A stretch of DNA of 64,000 nucleotides from an uncultured Bacilli bacterium (lineage in GTDB: Bacteria; Bacillota_I; Bacilli_A; RF39; UBA660), in assembly GCA_934101115.1 (NCBI GenBank), contig CAKOPW010000006.1:19693-83692 (forward strand), in the 5' to 3' direction. The number at the start of each line of letters is the position of its first letter. Position 1 is the stretch's first letter. Of this stretch, positions 36,982 to 47,024 are shown piece by piece. The notes below the pieces were generated by a model. It was not told the DNA's origin. It searched no databases and was given only the letters and a program-made list of their open reading frames with translations. A program made the translations under genes and the position numbers.

Positions 36982-39458
36982 TCCTCTTCACCCATCATTC
37001 TTCTTTCAGTAGCAGTAGCCTCTATCTTAATTCCAATTCTAGTTTTATTATCTATGCTGAGTAAAAATTCTCCTCTTTTGGCTCCAAGTAAAAAATCTAT
37101 TTGAGTATCTGTTAAGGGATTATTTTTAAATAATTCCAAGTATGCTTTTAAATCATCTTCTTTTAGCATACCAACCATAGTATATTGACAATTGTTAAAT
37201 ATAGCAGTTGCATGTCTTAGCACACTTGCATTACCTAAAAAATCGGATATACACTGACTAGATAAAATTAAATTAGTATTATATTTTCTACATCTTCTTG
37301 CAAGTTGTCCAAAGTTTTTTATTACTTCATTATTGTTTTCATCAATATATAAATGGAATTCATCTACAATAATACTAATATGTTGTTTATCACTAGATTC
37401 TCTTTTCTCATTTATGATTTTATTTGCAACTATACTATTATTTAAATAAGTTAGTAGATTTAATATTTGAGTATTTATAATTCTTTGATTACCACTATAA
37501 AGAAGTTCCTGTAAGTTAAATGCAATTAAATCATTATTTAAATCTATTGAAGTATGAGAATTAAATAAATAAGAATCTGTTCCAGTTAAAAATCTAGACA
37601 AAAGTATTTCTAATTGATCTACAATTCTCATTTTTTCTTCACTCTCTAAAGACTTTTTGTATTCAGGTAAATAATTATATAAGTCCGTGAAAATTGGATA
37701 ATCATTTGCATTTAATGTTTGAAGAGTATTTATTGAAGTATTTTTATATATACCTTGTTTATTATATAAAGATTCCAATATTGCTAGTAACATAACTAAT
37801 TCTTTTTCATTTATATTATCAAAAGCACTTTTAAAAAATGCTTCTAAGAATCCTAAATGTTTTGCTAAAGGACAATCAGTTTCTTTTGTTTCTCGATCCT
37901 CATCACTTGGTATATATCTTATTTGAAGTGGATTTATCATTCCACCTTTTTTAGAATATAAATCAATATACTCTCCATCATTTGGTTTTACTAACTTTTC
38001 ATACTCATTTTCTGCATCAAAAATAAAAATTTTTGTTCCTCTAGCAAATTCATTCACTATTATTTTTTTCATAGTAAAACTTTTACCTCCACCTGTTGAT
38101 GATACAATTGCCAGATTATGAGATGTCCTTTTATTGTTAAGAATGAATGGATCAAAAAATACTGGTAAAGAAGTATGAATATCTACTCCTAACATGTATC
38201 CTGTTGGATCAATAAAATTCGCTTTTGTAAATGGGAAACCTGCTCCTAGCGTAATTGTAGGAAAATAGTTAGAATAATCTTTTAGAGAAGTTGTTGTTAC
38301 ATCAAATGATTGCCAAGTTTCTAATTGCCTTAATCTAGGAAGATCAAGTTTTATACGATTCTTTTTTGCAATCTTTTTTAAATCTCTAATAGTATCTTCT
38401 CTTTCTTTTCTATCTCCTGTTACAAGTAAAATCAAAGATATTTCTTTAATTTTTTCATCACCACTTTTAATGTCATTCATAAGAAGTTGATAGTTTTCTT
38501 TCTTTATATCTAACTCCGTTGCATCACTTAATTTCTTTGTTGTACTCCTATCCGATAACAAGAATTGGTACTGTGAATTAATCCATCTTATCAATTCATC
38601 TTGATCAATAGCATCTTTAATATTTAAACAGCTTCTAACATTTGGATAATTAAATATTTCTTCAAAAAATAATTCATCAACAAATGGAGCAATATTCTTG
38701 ATTGTTAAAAGTTGAACTTCATTGTCATCAATTTTTAACATATTAGTTCTTTCAACTAAATTAAGTGGAACAATCAACTCTTCAATTTTACTCCACATCA
38801 ACAAGTCCAGTGAATTATCACTTAAATATAAATTTGATAGAAACTTATATACTTCTAATCTATTTGTTATTATTTCAATATTTAATCTAGGTTGTATATT
38901 AGCAAATAAATCTTCTACCTCATCTAACTGTCTTTCTAGAGTATCTGTATCTTTTGCAATTAGAACAATATAATAAATACTAGAAACAGTAAAATTATTT
39001 TGTTCCAATTCATCTATTAAATTTCTACTTTCATTAAGTAAAAATAATCTTTTCAGATCATTTTTAAATCTTTTAATTAACCTATCTAGATTTAATTTAT
39101 TATTATTTAAATTAATAGGCTCATCTAATTTATAAAATTTTAAATTTAAGTTTTTAATATGAAATAAACTTCTATAATAATTAAAAAAGTTTATTTTTTC
39201 TTGTTTACTTGATAATGATAAATCAATAGCTTTAACTTCTATTAGTGAAGCGTACTCTCCACTTTTAAGTTCTATTAATCCATCATCACCAACATCCTTT
39301 ATATTAGAAAAAACTTTAGAATTTTTAATTCTTCTTTTCATTATGGAAGTTTTTAAATATTCAGATTTAGTTTTTTCTTTTAATTCATTTATTTTATTTA
39401 AAGATTTTAAATCTTTTTCTTCTTGACTCTTTTTTGGGAATAACCCTATATTAACCAC
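36978..39458 (-). CDS. VirB4/TraE-type conjugation ATPase
   Basis: 826 residues. Walker A SSTGGGKSFTMKKII (about 453-467) and Walker B/IIVDEFHLYIDENN, with RRCRKYNTNLILSSQCISDF, are diagnostic. The N-terminal 400 residues form the VirB4 accessory domain. It powers assembly of the type IV secretion channel. Embedded in a tight operon with PrgI-, VirB6- and VirB2-like genes. Confidence 0.94.
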   Translation of the reverse strand: MVNIGLFPKKSQEEKDLKSLNKINELKEKTKSEYLKTSIMKRRIKNSKVFSNIKDVGDDGLIELKSGEYASLIEVKAIDLSLSSKQEKINFFNYYRSLFHIKNLNLKFYKLDEPINLNNNKLNLDRLIKRFKNDLKRLFLLNESRNLIDELEQNNFTVSSIYYIVLIAKDTDTLERQLDEVEDLFANIQPRLNIEIITNRLEVYKFLSNLYLSDNSLDLLMWSKIEELIVPLNLVERTNMLKIDDNEVQLLTIKNIAPFVDELFFEEIFNYPNVRSCLNIKDAIDQDELIRWINSQYQFLLSDRSTTKKLSDATELDIKKENYQLLMNDIKSGDEKIKEISLILLVTGDRKEREDTIRDLKKIAKKNRIKLDLPRLRQLETWQSFDVTTTSLKDYSNYFPTITLGAGFPFTKANFIDPTGYMLGVDIHTSLPVFFDPFILNNKRTSHNLAIVSSTGGGKSFTMKKIIVNEFARGTKIFIFDAENEYEKLVKPNDGEYIDLYSKKGGMINPLQIRYIPSDEDRETKETDCPLAKHLGFLEAFFKSAFDNINEKELVMLLAILESLYNKQGIYKNTSINTLQTLNANDYPIFTDLYNYLPEYKKSLESEEKMRIVDQLEILLSRFLTGTDSYLFNSHTSIDLNNDLIAFNLQELLYSGNQRIINTQILNLLTYLNNSIVANKIINEKRESSDKQHISIIVDEFHLYIDENNNEVIKNFGQLARRCRKYNTNLILSSQCISDFLGNASVLRHATAIFNNCQYTMVGMLKEDDLKAYLELFKNNPLTDTQIDFLLGAKRGEFLLSIDNKTRIGIKIEATATERRMMGEEE

Positions 39459-39459
39459 C

Positions 39460-39729
39460 TTACCTTTCTTTCGTATAAATATAATTTTTACATTTAAAAA
39501 TATATTTAAAAAATAATCCCAATACTTTATACATTCTATTCTTTTTAGATAAGTTAATTGGAATCATTAAAAATACACAAATCGTTAAAAATATAATTGA
39601 AAACAATTTATGTGTTGAAAAGGCAAATAATGATAGAAATATCATAATCATAGGAATACCTATATATAAATCATTTAATTCTATATACTTGCCTAATGTC
39701 TTTTTTATACTATTTATAGTTATATACAA
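39460..39729 (-). CDS. PrgI/TcpE-like small membrane protein
   Basis: 89 residues with two membrane segments (about 23-40 and 43-59: IGIPMIMIFLSLFAF and LFSIIFLTICVFLMIPI). It is located one base upstream of virB4, exactly where PrgI-type (VirB3-like) subunits sit. It would be a membrane part of the channel. Confidence 0.7.
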   Translation of the reverse strand: MYITINSIKKTLGKYIELNDLYIGIPMIMIFLSLFAFSTHKLFSIIFLTICVFLMIPINLSKKNRMYKVLGLFFKYIFKCKNYIYTKER

Positions 39730-39735
39730 TTTCTA

Positions 39736-41097
39736 TCACCTACTTTTATATCTATTTCTATACATTGCTCTTTGTGGCATTAAACTATTAACAGAGCCTC
39801 TAATATTTGACATACCACCATGTCTTAAATTTTTTCCTAATGCAGATGGTGTTTTTTGTTCTATTGATGCACCAGTTTTAGAAATAAAGTTACCTATCTT
39901 ACCCATTGCACTCTTTGGATTATTAGCATTATTAGAAATCTTATTACCAAAATTAGTAATTGCATTTCCTATACTTTTAACAGCCTTATTACCTCCAACT
40001 AATCCAACACCACTACTTGCAACACCTAATCCTACCATTCCAGCTCCAATACCTGCTCCACCAACTGCTGATGTTGCTGTATTCATTGCTTGTCCAAATC
40101 CCATTAAACTCATAAGTTGCTCTCTTCCACTATTAGCAGATACATTACCACCTATAAATCTATTAACTACTTGAGATCCAGTTAGTAAAAATGTTCCAGC
40201 TCCAATATACATTAAAGATTTTACTAAAATATCTTTAAATGTATTATCAGTAAAGAATGTTGTACCTGCAATTTCTTTCATAACAATACCTGTCAAACTA
40301 ATGATTAACATTACAACAGCACCCTGAAGCATTAATGACACTAGTTGTTCTATTACAGCACTTCTTCTTTGCTTATTTCCTATGGAAGTTGAAAACACAA
40401 CGGGACTAATTACAAATAAAAATAAAAACTCTAATTGCCTACGAGCTAACATCATTCCTGAAAAAAACAAAGCATATAAAAAGAATCCTCCAACTATTAT
40501 TGCAAGAATCCAATTAATACTATATTTATAATCTTTTTCATCTGGTAATATCCATTTGTCATTAGTTACAAATTTATCATTATATTTTTGAGCATTTGTA
40601 AAAGAATTATCTTTTATAAATTTAGTATAATCATCTGTTTTAAATTCATCACTAACTTTATATTGAGCTGTATAATCTACAAACATAGTTAGCATATTAT
40701 CAGATATAGTAACATCATTACTAGAAAATATACTTGCAGTCCAACTACTTAACTTAATTGAAAAGGTGGAAACTTCTGCAAATAAAAATACTGATAACAA
40801 TACAAATAATGTTGACTTAAATATTTCTGTTACTAATTGTTGTATAGATAATCCTTCATCAGGTTCTATTATTTTCATAACAAACTTATATAATGCAAAT
40901 AATCCTAAAAGAGTTACTGCTATTGCAATTATTCCTTTATGAAAATTTGAAAACATAGAATTATCTGCAACACTATCTATAATATTGTAAGCATTTAGAG
41001 ATTTTAAAACTTCAAATAATGTATCTATTAGATTATAAATAAAATCAATTATTCCCCAACCTAATCTTCTTAAAAGGTCTAATGCTTTTAATAACAT
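39736..41097 (-). CDS. VirB6/TrbL-like polytopic channel protein
   Basis: 453 residues with about six to seven membrane segments in the first 330 (for example WILAIIVGGFFLYALFFSGM and FLFLFVISPVVFSTSIGN). A Gly/Ala/Asn-rich C-terminal tail (about 340-453) follows. Position between the pilin-like and PrgI-like genes supports the VirB6/TrbL assignment. Confidence 0.85.
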   Translation of the reverse strand: MLLKALDLLRRLGWGIIDFIYNLIDTLFEVLKSLNAYNIIDSVADNSMFSNFHKGIIAIAVTLLGLFALYKFVMKIIEPDEGLSIQQLVTEIFKSTLFVLLSVFLFAEVSTFSIKLSSWTASIFSSNDVTISDNMLTMFVDYTAQYKVSDEFKTDDYTKFIKDNSFTNAQKYNDKFVTNDKWILPDEKDYKYSINWILAIIVGGFFLYALFFSGMMLARRQLEFLFLFVISPVVFSTSIGNKQRRSAVIEQLVSLMLQGAVVMLIISLTGIVMKEIAGTTFFTDNTFKDILVKSLMYIGAGTFLLTGSQVVNRFIGGNVSANSGREQLMSLMGFGQAMNTATSAVGGAGIGAGMVGLGVASSGVGLVGGNKAVKSIGNAITNFGNKISNNANNPKSAMGKIGNFISKTGASIEQKTPSALGKNLRHGGMSNIRGSVNSLMPQRAMYRNRYKSR

Positions 41098-41105
41098 TGT
41101 TCCTC

Positions 41106-41429
41106 CTAAAATAAATCAATAATTAAATTAACAATAGATATTGCTAAAATAATACCAATTATACCAAACATAGTTTGAATTATTCTTTGCTTTACTCTTT
41201 GTTTTTGATCTACATCAGCAACTGCATATAAAATAAATCCAATAATAAGTGAAACACCTGCAAGTGCTATACCTACTCTTAAAGCCCAATTTGAAAAAGT
41301 TTGAATAGCTTTAATAATTGAATCTATGTTATAATTACCACCATCTAATTTTTCTATTTTTAATAAACTTACACTACCACTAAGTTTTTCAACTATGGTA
41401 TTTAGCATAAGTTTAGGCAATATTTGCAC
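41106..41429 (-). CDS. VirB2-like pilin/channel subunit
   Basis: 107 residues with two hydrophobic helices (about 50-75 and 85-106) separated by a basic turn (VDQKQRVKQR), the VirB2/TrbC-like topology. Starts 8 bases before the VirB6-like gene. Lacks a clear cleavable signal peptide. Confidence 0.65.
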   Translation of the reverse strand: MQILPKLMLNTIVEKLSGSVSLLKIEKLDGGNYNIDSIIKAIQTFSNWALRVGIALAGVSLIIGFILYAVADVDQKQRVKQRIIQTMFGIIGIILAISIVNLIIDLF

Positions 41430-41499
41430 CTCTATTTTTCTTTTTTATCATATATCATTCCTCCAATCTTATATATAAAGAGGTAGAAAAATCTACCCC

Positions 41500-41853
41500 T
41501 TATTCCATTTCTGGTTCAGAATCTTTAATTTCTTTGGTTTTAGAAGATAAAAAACTTACTCTATCGGCTATTACATTTGTTCTTTTAACTTTTTCACCGT
41601 CATCTTTTTCATAGATACTTGTTTCAATTCTTCCTTTAATTCCAATCATATCTCCCTTTTTGCAATATTCAGAAGTTGATTCTGCTACATTATTCCAGAT
41701 TGTACAATCAATAAAATCTGTTTCATATTCTCCATTAGCATTTTTATAACTTCTTGGAACAGCAATTGTTATATTAGTAACTTTCTTACCATCTTCCAAT
41801 TCTTTTACTTCTGGTTCATTTACAAGTCTTCCTACACAAAAATAATTATTCAC
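41500..41853 (-). CDS. ssb: Single-stranded DNA-binding protein
   Basis: 117 residues from a GTG at 41853 (VNNYFCVGRLVNEPEVK), which has AAAGGTGAT upstream; an ATG at 41892 would add a non-conserved basic tail. OB-fold signatures: VTNITIAVPRSYKNANGEYE, TDFIDCTIWNNVAE, KGRIETSIYEKDDGE. The acidic tip ends SEPEME. It would coat transferred single strands in the recipient. Confidence 0.9.
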   Translation of the reverse strand: MNNYFCVGRLVNEPEVKELEDGKKVTNITIAVPRSYKNANGEYETDFIDCTIWNNVAESTSEYCKKGDMIGIKGRIETSIYEKDDGEKVKRTNVIADRVSFLSSKTKEIKDSEPEME

Positions 41854-41875
41854 TATAATATCACCTTTACCTTTC

Positions 41876-42259
41876 TTATATTTCATATTCATCGTGAATA
41901 CCTAATTTAATTTTTGCTATTTTTTCATAAGTCATAGCAATTGACTTATCATTGAACATATCTTTAAACTTAGTTATTTGTTCATCAGTTAATGAAACAT
42001 TGTCACCAATATTTGCATCATCCCCTACAATTAAAAAAGGTCCGAAGATTATATCTCTTCCAACCTCTCTATTTGGACCCATACCATTAATTTTACCTTC
42101 TTCATTACAAATAATGACTGCATCTTCAATGTTAGGCATATAAAAATATTCTATATATCCTCCGACTTGTTTTTGTAAAGAAGTTAAATTATTTGGTATT
42201 TCTACTTCAACAGGTAGTTCATTTTCTTTAACTAACAATGCTCTAAGTTTTTTTGACAT
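41876..42259 (-). CDS. DUF3846-type protein
   Basis: 127 residues. LQKQVGGYIEYFYMPNIEDA then VIICNEEGKINGMGPNREVG and DIIFGPFLIVGDD follow the DUF3846 pattern seen in conjugative elements and phages. Function unknown. Part of the early transfer operon beside ssb. Confidence 0.75.
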   Translation of the reverse strand: MSKKLRALLVKENELPVEVEIPNNLTSLQKQVGGYIEYFYMPNIEDAVIICNEEGKINGMGPNREVGRDIIFGPFLIVGDDANIGDNVSLTDEQITKFKDMFNDKSIAMTYEKIAKIKLGIHDEYEI

Positions 42260-42273
42260 CTAAATCACCCCTT

Positions 42274-42705
42274 TCACATTTCATTAATCTCATATTCCTT
42301 AATTGGACTCACTCTTTCCATTTCTTCAATAACATAAGAATCATCAAATTCTCTATTCATTGATGGATATTCTAAATCCTGTTCTTCTTCATTTTCACTT
42401 TCATAGCTATCTTCTTCATAGTCATCACAACTTTCACCAATTCTTGCAAAATGAAAAGACATATCCTTATCTCTTAAATGATTTAAACTAGATTCCACTG
42501 CATCAACGCTATCATATCCATCGTACCATTTTAACCAGTTCCAGCCAAAATAAACTGCATAATCATTTTCAGCTTTAAATTCTAAATTGTCTAGTAAGTT
42601 ATATTCATCACGATTTAATTTACTCAAATAATCTTTTACATACTTATTAAGTTCTTCAAATCCTTTTTTCGTTGTCATAATTCTAACATCTGATCTATAA
42701 CCCAT
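42274..42705 (-). CDS. Phage/element protein of unknown function
   Basis: 143 residues. It opens MGYRSDVRIMTTKKGFEEL and has YAVYFGWNWLKWYDGYDSVD, a motif recurring in small proteins of phages and conjugative elements. The second half is very acidic (EEDSYESENEEEQDLEY). Overlaps the upstream OB-fold gene by 11 bases. Confidence 0.6.
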   Translation of the reverse strand: MGYRSDVRIMTTKKGFEELNKYVKDYLSKLNRDEYNLLDNLEFKAENDYAVYFGWNWLKWYDGYDSVDAVESSLNHLRDKDMSFHFARIGESCDDYEEDSYESENEEEQDLEYPSMNREFDDSYVIEEMERVSPIKEYEINEM

Positions 42706-43156
42706 CTATATCACCTCTAAAATCTTTTAGTATTTCTTCCATTTCTCTTTGCTCTTCTTCCGTAGCTTTATTTGATTCGCATCGTTGACCATTCCATACC
42801 ATAACTCCATCTGGATCATATCTTATACGAGGCCCTTTTCTTCCATAGATAATATCATCATAATTATCTGAAATCTTTGTTACGGTTATAAAATTTTGCA
42901 TCCTATTATTTACAGAATAAGAATTTAAATATCCTTTAACAAATACTTTATTATTAACAAAAAAATAATCAAGATTTTCATAATAAAGTTCTCTAGGTAT
43001 ATTTAGACTTATATATACTTTACTATTAGAATTACTTGAATACTTTTTAGAAACAATACTAAATTTTACATATTTATCATTATCATTTATATCCCTAATA
43101 ACATTTATATTCCCAGATATAATGACTTCGTTATAATCTACACCATTCATAATCAA
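42695..43156 (-). CDS. SSB-like OB-fold protein
   Basis: 153 residues. The run VIISGNINVIRDINDNDKYV, KFSIVSKKYSSNSNSKVYIS and NNKVFVKGYLNSYSVNNRMQ has the strand pattern of an SSB OB-fold. The C-terminus is charged and lacks the standard SSB tip. A second, diverged ssDNA-binding protein beside true ssb is plausible. Confidence 0.65.
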   Translation of the reverse strand: MIMNGVDYNEVIISGNINVIRDINDNDKYVKFSIVSKKYSSNSNSKVYISLNIPRELYYENLDYFFVNNKVFVKGYLNSYSVNNRMQNFITVTKISDNYDDIIYGRKGPRIRYDPDGVMVWNGQRCESNKATEEEQREMEEILKDFRGDIDGL

Positions 43157-43281
43157 ATCCTTTCTGTATAAATATTTATATTAATTTAAATTATTATTTA
43201 TATTCTTGTTATATTAATTCTTTATATTAACTTATTATATTATGTTAGACATTTTTGTCCATCGTGGATGGAAAATTTCAT

Positions 43282-43566
43282 CTACCCTAGATGGTCAAAA
43301 TCATCTACCCTAGACACTAAATAAATTTTTCTTTTATTTCTGGAATATTCTATTTTGATATAATTATTTTTCTCTAGTTCAGACAATAATCTTGTTATTG
43401 TTCTTTCTGTCACGGATAAAATATCACCTAGATGTTTGTTTGAAGCAAAACAATATCCATTTTTATAACATAATAGTTGAATATCTCCATATAACAATTT
43501 CGCATTACTACTTAAATTCTTATTATTTTTGATTGATAAAGGTATCTTAGAATATTTTTCATACAC
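43282..43566 (-). CDS. HTH_36-type replication/regulatory protein
   Basis: 94 residues. LSSNAKLLYGDIQLLCYKNG, then FASNKHLGDILSVTERTITR with LLSELEKNNYIKI is a winged helix of the HTH_36 type found in plasmid replication initiators. Here it stands alone and short, so it may be a regulator of the transfer genes or a remnant of a larger initiator. It abuts the sortase gene. Confidence 0.75.
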   Translation of the reverse strand: MYEKYSKIPLSIKNNKNLSSNAKLLYGDIQLLCYKNGYCFASNKHLGDILSVTERTITRLLSELEKNNYIKIEYSRNKRKIYLVSRVDDFDHLG

Positions 43567-44198
43567 TAATACTCCACCTTATCAACTAAATATCCTATAA
43601 AGACAGTTTGCTTATCTTTAGTACCTTTTTTACAAGTAATAAGTGTTATTGCACTTTTATATCTATTTCTTACAATTTCAATTTTACCATCTTTATCTGT
43701 ATCATAGGAATTGTTTAATTTATAAATGTATTTTATTCCGTCATAATAGATATATATTAATGAATCTTCCTTCAATTTATATAAGTTTCTAAAAAAAGAA
43801 ACACCACTTGTTCCATTATGTCCTGCTAGTATTAAATTACTATTTTCAACATTAGGCATTTGTGAATGCTCTATTATTTGAATATTATACTTAACATTAT
43901 TATATCTACTATTATAATCAACAATACCTCTTTTCAAGTTTATACTTGGTATTTCAAGAATAGCAATATAATTATAAGATGGTGAGGAAGATTTTTTATT
44001 TTCTTCCTCTTTTAATTGTTCTTGAAGACTAACTTCCTCAGATTGTTCTTCTTCTATAAAGAAGTCATCCACCATCTTAACTTCTTGTACTTCTTTTTTT
44101 GTATTTTTATAAATATCAAAAGTAAAAATAAAAACTGAAACTATTATTAATATAAATCCTATAATTAATACTATCTTATTTTCTTTTTTTCTTTTCAT
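43566..44198 (-). CDS. Sortase (class B/D-like)
   Basis: 210 residues. N-terminal membrane segment (about 8-27), linker, then the sortase barrel with LILAGHNGTSGVSFF (His127) and ITLITCKKGT (Cys189). The catalytic Arg expected shortly after the Cys is not clear: the segment reads KDKQTVFIGYL, with Lys197/Gln198. It overlaps the adhesin gene by 23 bases and presumably anchors that protein to the wall. Confidence 0.85.
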   Translation of the reverse strand: MKRKKENKIVLIIGFILIIVSVFIFTFDIYKNTKKEVQEVKMVDDFFIEEEQSEEVSLQEQLKEEENKKSSSPSYNYIAILEIPSINLKRGIVDYNSRYNNVKYNIQIIEHSQMPNVENSNLILAGHNGTSGVSFFRNLYKLKEDSLIYIYYDGIKYIYKLNNSYDTDKDGKIEIVRNRYKSAITLITCKKGTKDKQTVFIGYLVDKVEY

Positions 44199-46983
44199 AT
44201 AAGATTATCCCCAATCCTACTAATCCTATTGATAAAGAAATAATGTATTTAGTATAATTTCTATTTAAATTAGTATTTGGCACTTCTACTTCTTCTAAAT
44301 CATTAACTAAAGTAGAATTTATTATCTCACCATCTTTTTCTACTTTAAAATAATTTTTGTCATTATTTAAAACATAATGTTCAAGTGTAGAAATTTCTTT
44401 ATAATAATAACTTCCGTATTCTAATTCCACTTCTATAACACCATTTTCATCAGTAGTATACTCACCAAGTAGATTATCATTTAAATTATAGATACCAATA
44501 ACTACTCCAGCTAATGGATTATTATTAGAATCTACCTTATTAATTATCAATTTAGATTTAATTTTAGTATTAGTCATTTCAGATTTTACTATTTCTCCAT
44601 TTTCCTTTATTTCAAACTCAATCTTTTCAGTGTTTAAAATATATCCTTCTGGAGCTTCTTTTTCTAAAATAAAATATTTATGACCTGCAGGTAAATTATC
44701 AATAATTACTTTACCATCTTTATCAGTTACATACTCACCAATAAGTTTTTCTTCATCATCATTTAAATAAATCTCAATTTTAGTATTTGGAATAGTATCT
44801 GAAGTTGTAAAATCTTTTTTAGTAAATTCTAATTTCCCTTTGGATAATTTATTTGTAAAAGTAAATACTTTAGATATTACTGCTGTATATTGATCCTTAT
44901 ATTTTAGTTCTACTTCATATTCCTTAGAATCAATAACATGATTACCATTTGTTTCTAATTCTTTTAAGAAGTATTTACCCAATTTTAAGTTTTCAATTTT
45001 AGCATATCCATTAGAATCTGTTGTTACCTCTGCAATTAATTGTTTATTCTCATCATAAAGTCCATATTTTACTTTTTCAAGCGGTATTTCTTCATAAGAA
45101 TATTTATTATCATCTATTACAAATTTTTCACCCTTTTTATTAATTTCAATCTTTCCTTTAACTGCTTGGTTTTCAAATTTTGTTTCAAATAATACACCAT
45201 ATTTATTGTCAGTTATCAAATTAGAATTTTCACCTATTTCAAATTCTTTTGATTCTTTATTCCATAAATAACCATCTATAACTTGATCTACCTCTTCTAA
45301 CTTATATTTTCCAGATATTAAAGGATATGGTGTAATTAATACTCCATTATCATCAGTTTTAAATTCACATAAAGTTTCTGCTTTTGGATATGTAACTGTT
45401 TGGCAAACATAATCATCACTCGCAAGTGATTTTATTTTAAATGTTATACCACTTCTTGGAATAACCTCTCCTGTATCTTTATCAACTTTAATCACTTTTA
45501 ATTTAGCAGTTATTTCAGCATTTGAAATTAATTTGTATGTATTTGAATCCGTATCATCTCCTACAACAAACTCAAAATCATCTACTTTTTCATAATTAGG
45601 TGTACTGGTTATTTGTTTAAATGTGTAACTTCCATAAGGAAGTTTTATTTCTGCATATCCATTTTTATCAGTGGTAATCTTATTAATATAACAAACATTA
45701 TTACCCATTTGTTTTTGATTACTCTTGCTTTTTAAAAGTCTAGGAGTACAATTATTTAAAAATATTTCAAAAGTTACATTTGGCTCTGGAGTTAAAATAC
45801 CTGTTTTAGAATTAGCGAATACTTTAAATATTGTTAAATCTGTTTCTTTTACTTTTTCATAAACATCTAAACTTTCAAGTAAAACATTTTCATTAAGTAC
45901 AAATGAATATTTATTTTTGTCTAATGTATAACCTTTACTTGGAGTTATTTCTTTAATATAAAATTCTCCTAAACTAGGCAAATAATCACTAATTGCATAT
46001 CCATTTTTATCAGTCTTTAACTCACTTATTTTTTCATTGCTAGTATTATAGATTCCATAGATAGCATTTTCTAAACTAGCATTGCCTTGTGGGTAACTCT
46101 CTTTCGTATTACTATCCTTTTTATTAATTTCAACTCTTCCTCCAATTACTTTTAAATTAAATAAAGCAGGAAGTGGATCATAATAACCTACCCTCATAAC
46201 ATTTTGAGAACCTTCTTTAAAGTAAACAATTGGTGGTGCGGAATGTTTAGTTGCTTTTTTTACTAAATTAACTTTTGCATCTCCAATACCAGTTGCAGTC
46301 AAAATTAAATTATTACCTTCAATTTTAGCACTAACATTTTCAGTTGATGCAATACTAAAATATTTTAAAACATTATTTGAATCCGTTAATGTTTTGCTTT
46401 GACCTAGTGGAATTGATAAATTGTCAGTGTTAAAATTTGGTCTTGTATAATGACTATTTACTAATGAATCCATTTCGGCTATTTCACTTGCAAACTTATT
46501 AGGATTATCTGTTCCATTTAATGTATCAGTAAAAACAAATTTATTTTGTGGCTCAATTGTTCTCCATATCATTAATTGTGTAATAGCATACCATTTATTA
46601 TTTGAATGATCATATCCATTATCATTATATTGATAACCATAATAAGCAAGTAAAGCAATTCTATTCCATTGCTCTTCAGTTATATTTAATACACTAGCAT
46701 AATCACTTCTAGCAATATTATAATAAGGCAAATTATTATCAATATCTACGAATGGTTGCAAACAATACACAAAAGCATTGTCTTCACTTCTTCTCATAAA
46801 TCTAGCTTGCATATATTTAATATATCCATCATTTCTATATTTCCTAACAAATATATTTGAAATATGTTCTGATGGCCATATTGCTTGACCTGTATAAGTT
46901 TCAGCATTTACTTTTTCAATACCTAAAAAAGTTAAAAATAAAAATACACCAATCATAGTGTATTTAAAGATTTTTCTTTTCAA
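44176..46983 (-). CDS. Thioester-domain surface adhesin with SpaA/Cna-B repeats
   Basis: 935 residues from a TTG at 46983 preceded by GGAGGG at seven bases; this gives a clean signal peptide (KRKIFKYTMIGVFLFLTFLG). An N-terminal thioester domain is suggested by YCLQP (Cys near 73) and AITQLMIW (Gln near 132). About six Cna-B/SpaA-like domains follow (for example GRVEINKKDSNTKES, KGKIEINKKGEKF, KGKLEFTKKDFTTSD). It ends VPNTNLNRN, a membrane helix and EKKKRK, a sortase signal. It would stick covalently to host or recipient cell surfaces and may help mating contact. Confidence 0.88.
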   Translation of the reverse strand: MKRKIFKYTMIGVFLFLTFLGIEKVNAETYTGQAIWPSEHISNIFVRKYRNDGYIKYMQARFMRRSEDNAFVYCLQPFVDIDNNLPYYNIARSDYASVLNITEEQWNRIALLAYYGYQYNDNGYDHSNNKWYAITQLMIWRTIEPQNKFVFTDTLNGTDNPNKFASEIAEMDSLVNSHYTRPNFNTDNLSIPLGQSKTLTDSNNVLKYFSIASTENVSAKIEGNNLILTATGIGDAKVNLVKKATKHSAPPIVYFKEGSQNVMRVGYYDPLPALFNLKVIGGRVEINKKDSNTKESYPQGNASLENAIYGIYNTSNEKISELKTDKNGYAISDYLPSLGEFYIKEITPSKGYTLDKNKYSFVLNENVLLESLDVYEKVKETDLTIFKVFANSKTGILTPEPNVTFEIFLNNCTPRLLKSKSNQKQMGNNVCYINKITTDKNGYAEIKLPYGSYTFKQITSTPNYEKVDDFEFVVGDDTDSNTYKLISNAEITAKLKVIKVDKDTGEVIPRSGITFKIKSLASDDYVCQTVTYPKAETLCEFKTDDNGVLITPYPLISGKYKLEEVDQVIDGYLWNKESKEFEIGENSNLITDNKYGVLFETKFENQAVKGKIEINKKGEKFVIDDNKYSYEEIPLEKVKYGLYDENKQLIAEVTTDSNGYAKIENLKLGKYFLKELETNGNHVIDSKEYEVELKYKDQYTAVISKVFTFTNKLSKGKLEFTKKDFTTSDTIPNTKIEIYLNDDEEKLIGEYVTDKDGKVIIDNLPAGHKYFILEKEAPEGYILNTEKIEFEIKENGEIVKSEMTNTKIKSKLIINKVDSNNNPLAGVVIGIYNLNDNLLGEYTTDENGVIEVELEYGSYYYKEISTLEHYVLNNDKNYFKVEKDGEIINSTLVNDLEEVEVPNTNLNRNYTKYIISLSIGLVGLGIILYEKKKRK

Positions 46984-47024
46984 ATTATATCCCTCCTTCA
47001 TAAAAAAAGACATCACTTAAGATG

